A stretch of DNA of 64,000 nt, from assembly GCA_964036195.1 (NCBI GenBank), contig OZ038452.1, positions 26,857,785-26,921,784 on the forward strand, read 5' to 3'. The first letter of the stretch is position 1, and every line of letters starts with the position of its first letter. This document shows, piece after piece, positions 31,697-49,325 of this stretch. The position numbers and the translations under genes were made by a program. The notes beneath the pieces were generated by a model. The model searched no databases. It was not told the origin of the DNA and saw only the letters and a program-made list of their open reading frames with translations. This stretch comes from Sphaerolaimus hirsutus (taxonomy: Eukaryota > Nematoda > Chromadorea > Monhysterida > Sphaerolaimidae).

Positions 31697-33296
31697 TCAC
31701 AGGCCCATGGGGCGTTGCGTCCACATCCAGTGCCACCTGGATTTTCGCTTGCGCACGTGCGGCGCTTTGTGCGCCCTGGTCCGGTCGTCCTCGTGCTGCG
31801 TGATGAAGTGGGTCGCCTCGAGCTGGCCGTCGCCGCCTGGCGGCAGTCCCGCACCTTGGAAAGTGTGAAGGAATGTGTCTAATGCCGTGTGAATGAATGG
31901 CGATTAAAATGGAGATGGAAAAGATGTTGTTTCTGAACTTTTGACATTTTACACGACATTTGACTGTTTACTTTACACTTTACAGGGTGCGGGACTGCCA
32001 CCTGCCCGCGCGCCCGCCCGCTCGCTAGCCACGTTCCCTTGACCCGTCCTGCAGACAGAGTTGTTTTCATAAATATCATATTTGTCGACACGATTCCCAT
32101 AATGGTCCCACACACGCTAGTTGACGCCAAAATTAGCGTCAACTCAGAGTCAACTGGTCAAAAATTCAATTGACTCTGAGCCATTTACAATATGTATCCA
32201 AAAAAAACCTTCTTTCATTCTACATCAATCGACTTCTCAATATTTCTTAATCAACACAGGTAAAAAGTTAAAAATAGTTATACTTAAAACAGTTGACTCT
32301 GAGTTGACTCAATCGACTTCTAAAAAGTAGCGTCAACCACCGTGTGGGGCGCCAATCGCCGAAAATAAACTGCTCCCCACCCAAGTTTGGCAGTTACTGT
32401 GTTGTTGGATGATGTCTACCACAGCTCCAGATATCGGGGGAGTAAAAGTCTGAAAATTTTGTGCGTAGTGCTCAACGGCCCTGTGCCGGTGCTGATCTTT
32501 ACCCGGTGTGCATCCTGCGCTTTCCGGTGCTCATGTTTACTCATTGCTAGGGGTATCCTAGATTTTTACCCTCCGGGGGTTGGGTAGATAGCAAATTGCT
32601 CCTCCGGAGGGATGCATAGCTGAAAAACGCGATCTTTAAGACGATTTAGTGGGTTCAGGGGATAGTAGACAAAAAATTTCCTTCCGGGATAGATAGATAG
32701 TTGGGCGGTTTGGGGTCTGGGTTACCTTGGAGACCCCAGCGCGGTGCTCATCGTGCCCCCCACGATAAGCATGGCAATTGCCGTAAATGAGCAGTAGATG
32801 AGCTCCGGGTAAAGATGAGCTCGGGTCCTTAGTCGTATTTACCCAACACCCCCCCCCCACACACTACTATACGCTGCCTGAGGATGGCCAGCGGAGTGGT
32901 TCACCCGAACTAGAACCCGATCCAAAGCGGAAAAACCGCGAATTTTTGGACTGATACCCAAGCAAGCTGAACCTTTTTGACCCGGTACCCGACAACTGGA
33001 CCCAAAAATTGGATGATTGCCAAGCCTACTGCGAGATTACCTCGTTTGGGCGCGGGCGACGGCCGCCCGCGGCAGTAGCAGTGCGGCCGGGGGCCACTCC
33101 CAGACCCTCGAAAGTGTCAAATGTCACGCAGAGTGTCTAAAGTCATGTAAAATCCCCTGCAATATTGCAATGTTTGATATTTTCCAGGGCATTTCGCATG
33201 ACTTTTGACATTGCACGACCTGTGACATTTTACAGGGTCTGACAATGACACCAACAAAATGGCCAACATGCAGCGTAACTGCTTGCCCTCCATCAT
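31697..33296 (-). CDS. Putative secreted peptide precursor, 4 exons, unrecognised
   Basis: Exons in transcript order: 33296-33252, 33096-33041, 32048-32002, 31836-31697; phases 0, 2, 1 agree and give 95 aa. The start MMEGKQLRCMLAILL plus the first residues of exon 2 (WPPAALLLPRAAVARA) form a signal peptide split by intron 1. An in-frame TAG lies just upstream of the ATG. The mature part has no cysteine, is charged (FITQHEDDRTRAHKAP) and has a tetrabasic RKRK before the tail SRWHWMWTQRPMGL, an arrangement usual in neuropeptide or hormone precursors. Introns 1 and 3 are introner-like elements. I do not recognise the family. The joined signal peptide and consistent phases support a real gene; function is inference. 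Confidence 0.6.
31837..32001 (-). mobile_element. Introner-like element forming intron 3 of the peptide gene
   Basis: Minus-strand donor GGGCAG|GTGGCAGTCCCGCACCC and acceptor GGTGCGGGACTGCCGCCAG|. The interior carries TGTCGTGTAAAATGTCAAAAG and weaker inverse motifs. The whole 165-base intron is the element. Confidence 0.8.
32104..32351. mobile_element. GTTGACGC-type MITE in peptide gene intron 2
   Basis: GGTCCCACACACGCTAGTTG ... TAGCGTCAACCACCGTGTGG with TTGACTCTGAG repeated inside. Same family as 7261-7491. Confidence 0.6.
32549..32740. repeat. Shortened CAGGGGTC-family hAT copy
   Basis: AGGGGTATCCTAGATTTTTA with CCTCCGGGGGTTGGGTAGATAG, ending CCTTGGAGACCCCA; internally deleted. Confidence 0.6.
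33097..33251 (-). mobile_element. Introner-like element forming intron 1 of the peptide gene
   Basis: Minus-strand donor TTG|GTGTCATTGTCAGACCC and acceptor GAGGGTCTGGGAG|TGG. The acceptor mode is the same as in ICMT intron 2. The 155-base intron is the element and splits the signal peptide in phase 0. Confidence 0.8.
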
Positions 33297-35695
33297 CGCA
33301 GTGCGCCGCTCGACTCGCTATTGCCAACCCGCAACCGTTAGATAAGCTCTGCCGTTGAGTGAAAGACAAATATATCAGGAAGTCTTGGTAAAATTAAGCA
33401 TGGTGTTGAATGATTCAAAATTATTGTGACGGAACAGAATGGTTTTTGTAATGTTGCACAGGGGGCCACTTGTTTTGCTCACTCTGTGAAGTGGTCACAA
33501 TTTCATCTGCCAAAGAAAATGTCTAGTGCAGGTTTTTTGCTATAATTGAAGTGTTGATGTGATATTCATGTACGGTGAACAGTTCATGCACTTATGGTGC
33601 ATGGAACTCTGCACTGGAAAAATGCCACTGCTGAGTTAATTAGCACAAACGATATTGCTGCAAGATGTAAAAAAATAATCTCCTGGCAGTCGCAATAAAA
33701 AATCTAATGTTGAAAACATGTGGACGCATCAACCAACCAGTGAATAGTGATGGAAAAGAACATTAAAACAACATTTTTGAAAAAATGGCAGCTGAGATAT
33801 TTGGCATTTTTAGTGTGAAAGTGTCAAGCATTTTCTGCCTGCTACAATGTAATAAAAAGCCATGATAAATATGCTGGTGTAGTATGTGACATCCAGCCAA
33901 TGTGCTTCCACAGTGTGGAACTCCACTCTTACTGTATCAATCTTCTCGTAACATTATTTTAGCACTATTCCATGACAAACTGCACTTATAATCAGGAACA
34001 TATAACAAAAGGCAGTGTTCAAGTCTTCAAATGTCATAAAAATGTACCTATTTTTTTGCAGAAATAACTAATAATGATATTTATCCGATATGGCTCTACC
34101 CACAGTCATTGTATGGCTATATGTAACATCACAAAGTACTGCCAGTTGTCTGATATACCTGTAGATGTTGACTCATCATAACCATACTTGAGAGTTTTAA
34201 ACACTGGTTTTATCTTAAAAACTATTAAGATGAGGTTGTTAAAACAACTTTTGTTACCATCCCAATTTGCATCTGGTTTACAGCTCATCCTGGGCCCTTC
34301 ATTTTGCCTCTGGTGCTAACAAAAAACCTCTGAAAAAACACTAGCACTGGTGCTATTCTGAAAAAAATGGCAGTAGCAGCGACCAATGGGGCACCTCTGA
34401 AAGTGGCAAGGGCAGCGCACCAGCACCGGTGCTGGTGCTGTTTGGTGCCAAGCACCGGTGCCCCGGTGCCGTTCCATTGCTACTGGTGGGTGAGCTGATG
34501 TGTACCACGAAGTCGCCAGCTCAAATGGCCGATTGCATTGCACTTGTGGACTCGTAAAAGTTGAATTAAGAGCTCAATTTGTGTAGCAATTTTCTTAAAA
34601 TAGAAGCTAAGATCAACTAAGCAAGTAAAGGGCTGATCCCGCATGTGTGTGTGTCAGAGTTGTGAAAGGACCGAACTTTTTTCAAAGTGTATGTAAACGT
34701 AAAGTATTTATTTTTTACTCACCCCTTGAGTACAGAAAACGTAATGTATCTTTTTTAACTTTTACTCATGAGTAAACATGACGTGAGTAAACGTAATTCC
34801 CCCCCCCCCCCGTAAACGTAAACGTGAGCATTTTTGAGAAATGTCACCCCAATTTTCACCCGAAATCACTGATCATAACTTAATCATTTTTTAAAGTTAA
34901 TTTTGGCTAGAGATGGGCTTATATATTCATTTTCGACTATTTTTACCTTATTTCTAGCATATTCTCTCATTTATTACCTTCTATGCTGTCAAAAATTTAT
35001 ATCAATGACTATCCGAAATACGTTTTCTGTACTCGCGTACTTTCAAACGTATACGTAAAAGCGAGTAATGGAACTTTTTTCAGAGGAAACATAAACGTAT
35101 TTACTCTGTACTCGAGTACACGTGTTTATCGAGTTAAAATAAATACGTTTTAACAACTATGGTGTGTGTTCGTATTGCATTGTAAATGTACCTTCGTGTT
35201 GCCATGTAAATGTACCCTATATCTTCGAATAATACCCGCTTTAATTAAGAACATCCTTAAAGACAGACTAAATTTAGCTGCGTCTAGGCTAATTCATCGA
35301 ATGCAACTTCACTGCAGTTTGTGAACGAAAAGCACAAGGATGTTAGCCTACACAGTGACATCGGGCGTAATGTGTAGGTACGTTGTTTATACACTCTTTT
35401 TTGTTGTTGTCGTTAAATTTTTATGGCCCAATTTTCATTAGGAGGGCTTATTTCTGTCCTTCCTGCATGTTGCCTGTGCATGGGTCCAAGGCAAGATTTA
35501 TGTTAAACGAGATTCAATTGAGTATTGGGTCCAGCAAGCTTCTGTTCGACATAGGTAACTATAAAAATACCTGTTATGCATGGAAAGCAATACTCCTCGC
35601 ACCAAAAGCCACCGCCTGACAGAATTTCAGGTAAATTTCATTCGGCTAGGGCATGGGGTCAACATCACTAGCGGCCAGAATAGTTGACTCTCCAC
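33297..35695. other. Intergenic, no gene seen
   Basis: AT-rich. 33780-34190 resembles the middle of the hAT family at 1850/9686/23011 (GTGTCAAGCATTTTCTGCC, GGCTATATGTAACATCAC). 34310-34470 is GGTGC/GCACC low-complexity sequence. 34680-35160 is the GTAAACG/GAGTAC repeat. Confidence 0.45.
34680..35160. repeat. GTAAACG / GAGTAC repeat, second copy
   Basis: GTATGTAAACGTAAAGTATTT ... C-run ... TACTCGCGTACTTTCAAACG ... CTCGAGTACACG; same organisation as 5150-5850 but without the tRNA-like segment. Confidence 0.55.
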
Positions 35696-36109
35696 TAGGG
35701 TGTCAACTTTCCGTTTTCCGCTTTCCGCAGGCAATTTTTTTTCCGTTTTCCGGCTGCTAATTTTTTCCCGTTTCCGTTTTTCCGGCTCATTTTCCGTTTT
35801 CCAGCTAAATTTTCAGTTTTTTTTGGCTTTTTCAATTTTCACATTCAATTTTCAAAATTTTTATTTCCGGATAAATTTCAGCAAATTTTTTTCTGTTTCC
35901 GGCAAAATTTCAGCAAATTTTTTTCTGTTTCCGGCAAAATTTCAGCAAATTTTTCTGTTTCTGTTTCCGTTTTCCGGCCTTTTTTACCGTTTTCCGTTTT
36001 ACGGCAAGTGCCAAAATTTTTTCCGTTTCCGTTTCCATTTTCCGGCAAGTGCCAAAATTTTTCCGTTTCCGTTTCCGTTTTCCGCCAAAAAGTTTTTGTT
36101 GACACCCTA
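35696..36109. mobile_element. hAT-type element, CGGAAAACGG family (reverse)
   Basis: Ends TAGGGTGTCAAC and GTTGACACCCTA with exact 8-base duplication CTCTCCAC. The body is TTTCCGTTTTCCGGC repeats. Confidence 0.88.
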
Positions 36110-37425
36110 CTCTCCACCGTTGTCTCATAAGGGAAATTTGTTCAGGTGAGGTCCGACTGTGTTTGCATGCACGTCACTCCTCAACCGCTGAGCAAAAATA
36201 GTTGATATTTAAATATAATGTAATTTTATGTCGGGGCTAACGTGAAAATCGATGGCATCTTTCTATGACTCGCCTGACCCAAGATATGGTGTGTCTGAAA
36301 AAAGTCAATTTTTCCCTAAAAATTTGGGTGTCGCCCAGAAATAACAAAATTTGCATGTCAATAACTTGTTCATTTGTTGATCGATTTTTGTCAATCGACT
36401 TCTAAAATGATCACAAATGATTGGAGAGTTCATTTTTGAGGTCAAATCGGTGATGTAGAATTGTGCATATATTTACTGGTTACGACCACAGTTCAAAGCT
36501 TGCCGACGAGTAACACTGCCCATCATTGTATGCACATATATTTTCTTCTATTTACTTTGCACATACCGCAACAAAAAAAATTTGAAATTTTTTGACACCC
36601 TTTCTGCTTTTCTGCCCCTTTCTGGCTGGAAGCGGAGCACGAGGTAGTCCTTTTTTTTGCAAGTAGCCAGTTTATTTGACCAATTGTTTAATAAACCATT
36701 TGGCCAGTTTATCCAATTGTTAAATCCGAGAACAAGATGAGAGATGGTTTTTGGCTCAATGCCAAAGTCTCATGAGTTGCTTTGGAGTCCTGTCCATCAC
36801 AGACGACAATTTTTTTCTACATACTGATTGATTGCTTGGATGGAACTTAAGTATTTTTATCCGTAAGTATGTGTTGAAGTTAAAATAGTTTTATTTTCAG
36901 TAGAATATACATATTTTTGCGATGAACGATAACAAATAAGTATAATATTATACTTGTCTCACAATTTGAAAACATATTCAATAACACAAATGGATTTTTT
37001 TGTACTTTCCTACTACCATGAAATCACTATTTTCAGTTTTTGCACGGGCATCGGTCCCACTTGCACACACCTCATCCAACAATTTACCAAAGAAAAATCA
37101 AACATAAGGAGATGCATTTGACCCCGACACCCAATAGTAAGTCATATTAAAGTATCGAAATATATTACTACCGACCGTATTTCATCGTATTTCATCTAGT
37201 GACATACCGTATTTCATCAAAATACCCACCCCCTTGAATTAACCCCCCTCCTACGAAATACCCCGAGGTCTTTTCGAGCTGAGAAAAAATCAACCCCCTC
37301 GAAGTACCCTCGAAGTCTGGAATAAAGTTCATCATGTAAAAATATAAGAAATCCGGTAAATAGTGAACAGAAACACACAGGACATTTTAAGTTGTCACAA
37401 TCTGTACTTCCCATCGTTATTTCTA
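36110..37425. other. Intergenic, no gene seen
   Basis: AT-rich. A one-sided CCGTATTTCATCAAAATACC fragment with C-rich TTAACCCCCC and CTCGAAGTACCC follows at 37206-37320. Confidence 0.4.
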
Positions 37426-37720
37426 CCGTATTTCCTCGAATTACCACCTGGGGGTTTATTTTTTCAGAGTGAAAATTTTGACAGAAAAACGCGACAAATG
37501 CAACAATAACTACCATTTATAAGTTTTTACAGCCTTATATAAGGATGTAGATGTTATAAAAATTGTTCTAACGCAACACAGTAAGTGTTTTGAACGTCTG
37601 TTATGCATTTCCCGGACCACAAATTCATAGTGCCCATTTTGAGGGGAGGGGGTATTTCGAGGGGGGGGGGGGGTATTTCGAGGGGGGTATTTCGAGGGGG
37701 GGTATTTCGAGGAAATACGG
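37426..37720. mobile_element. Tc1/mariner-type MITE, CCGTATTTCCTCG family
   Basis: Ends CCGTATTTCCTCGAATTACC and GTATTTCGAGGAAATACGG between TA dinucleotides, with G-rich GGGGGGTATTTCGAG repeats at the right. Confidence 0.75.
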
Positions 37721-38010
37721 TAAAGACAGTTCATCATGTTTTTACATATAAATACAACGTTTATCTATCTGTAACACAGTACTCTACACCTCCCATGCAC
37801 GTAGGTAACTACAATAGCTTGGTTTGAAATTTGAAATAAATACCTAGGTAATGCAAATATTTATGGTGATTTTAATAAGTTCGACAAATGAAATGAGGCA
37901 TCTGCTTCGAAAAGTCGGAAAGTACAAAATTCCAAAAATTGTGTGGCGCCCAGATGTGCGCTGAAGGATTTCTCGACTTTTGGAAATAGACGCTGCAAAT
38001 GTAATTTATA

Positions 38011-38548
38011 CACCGCGGACCGTATGCTATGCCATTTACCGAAGCACTCCATCGTGACGTCATCATTAATAAAAATTAAAATTCTTTTTAAAAAATGATT
38101 AAAAAAAAAAACCGTATTTGCTTGAATAGTACCCCCCCTTGAATAATTCCCCCCCTCGAATAATCCCCCCCTGTAAGACGAGTGAGGAAATAACAATTCC
38201 CCCCTCGAATAATTCCCCCCTTAAAAGATTTAAACAATTGTTTGTGTCCAATATTAACAAAAATGGCACGTTCTTGTGTTTAGAAAGCATATTTCATGAA
38301 ATGTGTTGATAGAAACATGCTTGAAAACTTTGACGAAATAATAATTCCCCCCCTCGAATAATTCCCCCCCTCGAATAGTTCCCCCCTCAAAAAAGACTGA
38401 CGAAATAATAATCCCCCAGGGGGATTATTCAAGCGAATTATATATATTTTTTGTAAATGTGCATACATATGTAAGAATCCTGCTCGCTCGTTATCGACTA
38501 AGGCATAAATATTGTAGGGCGCATACTTTGCGGTCCGCCGAGTGTAAG
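38011..38548. mobile_element. CGGACCG / CGGTCCG MITE with a nested C-rich repeat
   Basis: CACCGCGGACCGTATGCTAT ... GCATACTTTGCGGTCCGCCG, as at 25754. About 38112-38440 is a separate insertion of AATTCCCCCCTCGAATAA repeats. Confidence 0.6.
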
Positions 38549-38942
38549 TAATTCGAAGAATTTTTCCGATGATTATGTCAATTTGAATTCACTCAGCTCT
38601 CAGCTGACATTTGGAATGTATAGAGACGTGCCGATGTATTTATAGAAGCGCCAAGTGACGTGGCTCATGGCACCCCGAACAACAAAGAGCCAATTCAGCA
38701 AAGTGCAAAGGAAAGTGCTAAGTGATCAGAAAAGTGCCTGCGCTATGTCAAGTGTCAAGTAAACTGAGCAGTGTCTGCTGAGTTGTTTCAGAGGGTAACA
38801 TCAAGCTCCCTCTCTCACTGGCGCTGACGACGTGTTGCACTTTTCTAGCCACTTTTGACCTCATAAATTGGCAGATAATTGCAATGATTGCATGACAAGA
38901 ATTAGAGAGAATATCGCAGCGTTTTCTCGTAGCGGCCGGCGG

Positions 38943-39138
38943 CCAGGGTGAACTTCCAGACCGTGTAAAATGCCCTGTAGCATGTCAAATGTCATGCAAA
39001 GTGTCAAAAGCTATGTAAAATGTCATGGACGATAAAAGACCCTAAAAAGTCGTTTGACGATTTTCAGGGCATTTTCCATGACCTTAGACACTTTGCATGA
39101 CATTTAACATTTTACAGGGTCCCGTGAGTGGCACCGGG
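38943..39138. mobile_element. Introner-like element just 3' of the PKA-C stop codon
   Basis: CCAGGGTGAACTTCCAGACCG ... CATTTTACAGGGTCCCGTGAG then TGGCACCGGG, with TGTCAAATGTCATGCAAAG and its inverse. It lies 40 bases beyond the stop, so probably in the 3' UTR. Confidence 0.7.
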
Positions 39139-39177
39139 CGCTGGTATGCGCCGCGGAGGGGACCGAAGGGCGCCGGT

Positions 39178-44569
<5,392 letters not shown>

Positions 44570-45032
44570 GCTGCCGCGTCGCCGCGGCGCCGCCACCGAG
44601 ACGCGGTTGCCCGGCCTCAAACGCTCATCCCCGACGATCACGCGTGGACGATCACCACCGCGCGGCGACAAATCGCACTGCTAGCAGCTGCGGCTGCGCG
44701 ACGGCTGCTGCGGCGTGTCGCCGCGCCGCCAATCTCATCGATCTAAGTTAGCCGACCGCGGCGACGCGGGCGTCCCTGCGCGCTCGCAGTCTGGTCGCAG
44801 TCGCAGCCGCTCGCGGCGCGCGGGGATCAATGACGCTCGCGTGTCTTTCGTGCGGCGTCCCGCGCGATTCAGCCCGGCACTCGCCTCTCTGCGCTGCGGC
44901 GAGCGGCTGCATGCGCGCCAGATACTAACAAGTGTGCCCTCGTGGACGAAAGCGCTTTGCTTTGCAGTGTTTGCGGCGACTTCGTACGGCCGAGCGGAAA
45001 GTCTTACGTGTATGTACGTGTTGGATGAGGTA

Positions 45033-45424
45033 CCGTGTTTCCTCGAAACACCCCCCTCGAATAACCCCCCCTCGAAATATCACCGGTATTTTCGAGCTGA
45101 GGAAAAAATACCCCCCTCCCCTCTAATTTCCCCCGTCTGGAATGATGTATATCATGTATGCAATCTACTACTCATACAGCAGATACTCATATACGCTAAT
45201 TTGTGTAAAGATGTACCTAACCTAGGTACATTTATATGTCCCGTAATACCTATTTGGTCACGTTTATTATTGGTTTTGGGTATGTAAATGCATATTCTTT
45301 ACTATGAATTTCATGAAAAATTTTGACGAAATAATAAACCCCCCTCGAATTTGCTCGCCCTCGAAAGACCCCCTCATAATTATCATTCTGAAAAATAAAC
45401 CGGCTGTATTTCGAGGAAATACGG
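45033..45424. mobile_element. Tc1/mariner-type MITE, CCGTRTTTCCTCG family
   Basis: Ends CCGTGTTTCCTCGAAACACC and GTATTTCGAGGAAATACGG between TA dinucleotides. Confidence 0.75.
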
Positions 45425-46034
45425 TATATAAGAAAACAGATCATGTAAATTTAACACATAAATTCAAAAAGTAGAAAATTCAAAAACGTTTTAAGTTTCT
45501 TTATGCTTGTATAACGCATTGAGCATTACAAAGATTTTTTTGAGAAAGTATAGCGGAGTATTTATTTAAAATCTCAGAACTCCCCAAGAGAAAACACATT
45601 GAACCATCCACTTCTAAAAGTAAGTACCTAAATCCATACTTTAGAAAATTGAGTTAAGCATGGAAATAGCGGGCACCTATAATCGGTTCGCACATTTTCA
45701 CTTTTACCTAATTTTCTCAAAGTCACTTGCCCGTTTAAGAGTGTCACATTTCGTTGACTTTTGGAACAATAAAAAAACATCCAACAAGATGTTGTTAAGC
45801 TAATGTTTTATCAAGCAAAAAGTCGATAAGTCCATGCCTTTTGTGGGAAACACAGCAAGTTGAAAAGTCCATTGTAAACACTGATTTCTGAAAGTCAATG
45901 AGTCCATAAATTGCCCATAAGTCCAAAAATTGTCCAAAAACTTTCCACAATTTACTGGACTTCTTCCTTAAAGTGAAATTTTCTTGAAATCAATTTTTTG
46001 GACTTATCGACTTTTTCGAAGTAGACGCCACAAT
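45425..46034. other. Intergenic, nothing recognised
   Basis: AT-rich without a credible open frame or repeat boundary. Confidence 0.4.
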
Positions 46035-46595
46035 TAGGGTGTCAAATAATTTTTTTTACGGAAAACGGAAAAGGAAACGAAATTTTTTTCAGCGGCCTGA
46101 AAATGGAACGGAACCCGGAAAAAAATGTGCACTTGGCGGTAAACGGAAATGGAAAAAAATTTCAGTTGCTGGAAAACGGAAAAAGGGGCCACATAAACGG
46201 AAACGGAAAAATGAAATATAATTTTGCCGAAATTTTGCTGTAAGTGGAAAAAATTTGCAGAAATTTTGCTGGAAACAGAAATTTTTTTACATGATTGACA
46301 ATCTGCATGAATGTTTACCAGTTTGGCTGATACAGAAAACAGAAAGTTGAGTCAGAGAAGGTAAAATGAGGCTGAAAAATGGAAAATTGAGGTGGAAAAC
46401 GGAAAAAAGTGGAACAACTGGAAATTGAGGTGGAAAACAAAAAAAAGGCAGAAAAACTGAAAATTTAGCTGGAAAATGGAAAATGAGCTGGAAAAAGTGG
46501 CCGGAAAACGGGAAAAAAATTTAGCAGCCGGAAAACGGAACGGAAAAAACTTGCATGCGGAAAACGGAAACGGAAAACAGAAATTTGACACCCTA
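46035..46595. mobile_element. hAT-type element, CGGAAAACGG family
   Basis: Ends TAGGGTGTCAAAT and ATTTGACACCCTA with exact 8-base duplication GCCACAAT. Confidence 0.88.
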
Positions 46596-46689
46596 GCCAC
46601 AATTATATTTAAGTAGCCACTAAATGAAGACCAAACTCCCTAAAGCAGTGAGCTTCAAGCTTTTTCCAATTGGACAGTACATGTGCAGT

Positions 46690-47060
46690 GGCACAAAGGG
46701 AATTGCTGCCTAGGTCGGTTCGGCCGCGGCGGCGGCAGGGGGCGTCGCGGCGCGGCGGGGGCGCCGCCGCAGCGACAGGTGCACGCGAGGGTGCCGCCGC
46801 GCGACTGCACCCAGCGCGATGCGGCGCGGCGCAACGCAAACAAGGCGGAGGCTTGGCCGGCCGCCCGGCGCGAGGCGCGCTCTAACCCAATGTAATCTAA
46901 GCGCCCCGCTGCTGTTTTATTCATTCCTTCGAGCGGGCGCTTCCGATCCTAGCGGCGACGGTGCAGCTGCAGCGGCAGGCGGCCGCAGCGCGACTGGCGA
47001 CGCGGCAGCGAAAGACAGGGCAAAACTGAAGCGTGCCGCTGCACAACAGTGTGCCTACTG
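46690..47060. promoter_or_regulatory. Orphan CpG-rich island
   Basis: CpG-dense sequence (GGCCGCGGCGGCGGCAGGGG and similar) like the PKA-C promoter. Open frames on both strands look compositional. It could be an alternative promoter or 5' UTR exon of a minus-strand transcript. Confidence 0.35.
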
Positions 47061-48899
47061 CGGGGCCGCTTCATAGCTGCATGCAGCCGATATCTTTTAC
47101 GTTTCAGCGGGTACTCTAGTGCTGACTTGTAAAAAAATGCGTTTTGGAAAGTGGGCTTAAATGACATGCATTTGTTTAGGATTTCACTAGCATTTCTCTC
47201 GTTAGAAACGTAACTGTTTTGCTTTAAAAACGTGATTGATGTCAATGCTTGAATTATGAAATTTGTATTCTGGCAGACTTATGGAATTAAGTTAACCCCA
47301 TTCATATTAAAACAATAAATTGATCATGCTTCTTTATTTAAAATTCTAAAAATGAAAAATTTTCAAACCTATCGGATAACTCGTCCTAGAATAACCCAGC
47401 AGTTAAAATGTTTGTGATGAAGTCGGAACTTCTTTGGGGGATTATTCAATTATATATGGTATACAACTTCCCGCTCAAGTCCGGCACGGCTTTTGACTTC
47501 ACTTCGAGTACCTTTTTTCAGTTGTGGAGGGCATATGAAGCTGACATTTGTAACACCCCGTAGACTCTAGAGGCCACAGGCCCACAGTTACTGGGTCACC
47601 ATATCTGCAACAATTGTCTCCAGCTTTTTCACTGTCCCACACAGGTCTGACACCCACTTGATATCTTACACTACTACTGGATAATATTTCCAGCTGCATG
47701 GGCGGTTGAAAGCTTAAATCCAGGGCAATAGTGGGTGCCGGGGTGCAGCCCCCGCAGAGTGGGGGGGGCGTTAAACCTACGGATAACCAAATCAGTTGCA
47801 TATCCCCCCCCACAACTGGAAATAGGGATCCCAAAATGTGAATTCAAAATTTGTATGCCGGACTTAAGTGGGAAGGTGTTTAGTTTCCCATGGCCCCACT
47901 TCAATGACAAACGTCAAACACCAAAAACTGCTTCAAAAGCATTAAAGCAGTAAAACAAAACAAAAATGGTTGCATGGATGCGCAGTGAAGAAACGTGAAC
48001 TGAAGAAACGTGAAGTGTCTTCACGCTGACGTTCCCGACGCTTCTCCGCACGGAACACTAGAGCACAAGTCATGCTAGTTTCTCATTTTGCAACATGAGA
48101 TTTTGCATGGAAAGCCGCTTTTGTGCGTGTACGCACCCAAGTGCCGTGCATGTGAGGGCACGTGTTGGAACGGTGTGGCGCATGTGCAAAGTTGCGTGAA
48201 ACAATTGCGTTTTTAGTCACACTTGTGGAGTTTCTGATATCGCGGAAGACGGTATAAGATGACCGCCCTGGTCTGGATTACGATCTGGGCTTGTAAAAAT
48301 GTGATGTGGTGTTGGCAGGAGAAATTAGTGTTTGTAGAAATTGTTTTTAAAGTTTCATATTTTTGGAATTTAAGTTAACTTTTGTGAGAAAAGGCAGTGA
48401 AGTATACATACTACTTGAGTGTACAGTGTACATATATAGATGTTAAGTTTGAGATAATTTGTACTTGTCGGTCATAAGTTATTGGCATTTAAAATTATAT
48501 GTTGTCGCAGCGTTGTCGCGGCCGCGACAGCACTTAATTGCCTTTTCTCCCAAATAAAGACATTTTTTTGACAAATGAAACTCAAAATATTTTTGTTTTG
48601 TTTTCACTTGTCTTTCCTGTAAACATCACCTGACAATTTTCGCAAATTCGACCGTATAGATTACATCATTTGACATTAAATATCATCAAATTCAATGAGA
48701 AATGGAGAACGCCCTGCAACATGAGCGGATAAAAAGCGGATGATAAAGCATTGAAAAGCATGAGAAGGTTTTTTTGTGATGTGTTGATGTTTTATTTGAG
48801 GAAAAATATCGTATGGATTTATACTTCGTGAGTTTTCTAAAAATGGTAAAAATGTTGATTGATAATGAATATTTACATTATCGAATGATATTTAAATAC
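47061..48899. other. Intergenic, no gene assigned
   Basis: AT-rich. A minus-strand frame at 47834-47499 (111 aa, with a short cysteine- and proline-containing stretch) resembles nothing I know and is not spliced plausibly. 47960-48060 is a fragment of the CACAGCAAAAAAT element. Confidence 0.4.
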
Positions 48900-49325
48900 C
48901 TTATTACCTCGAAATACCTCCATGGGGGTTTATTATTGAGGGGCAAAAATTGAGGAGGAGTTAATTCGAGGGGGGGTATTACTGGGGGGGGGGTTATTAT
49001 TTCGTCAGAAATTATCGTAAGAATCGTAGTAAATAGCAGGCATTTGCGTACCCAAAACAGGTAATAAATGTGTCCAAACAGGATATATTTGGACATAAAA
49101 ACGTAGATAGCTACCAAACTAGTCTATGTGTAGCTGCAATGCAAATTAGCAGTAATATACATCATGTACATTGCATACATGACGTATATTTATTATGTAC
49201 ATGACGTACATCATTCCGAAGGGGGGTTATTCGAGGGGGGTTATTATTTCCCCAGCCCATGTTGAGGGGGGGGGGGTTAATTCGAAGGGGGGGTTCATTC
49301 GAGGGGGGAAAATTCAAGGTAATAC
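48900..49325. repeat. Diverged Tc1-type MITE with G-rich blocks
   Basis: CTTATTACCTCGAAATACC ... GGGGGGAAAATTCAAGGTAATACGG; contains a duplicated GTACATGACGTACATCAT-like stretch. A relative lies at 55802-56122. Confidence 0.5.

Noticed and set aside
47499..47834. 111-aa minus-strand open frame as a gene
   Set aside because: No recognisable domain, no splice support, and the surrounding C/G runs shift the apparent continuation into another frame.
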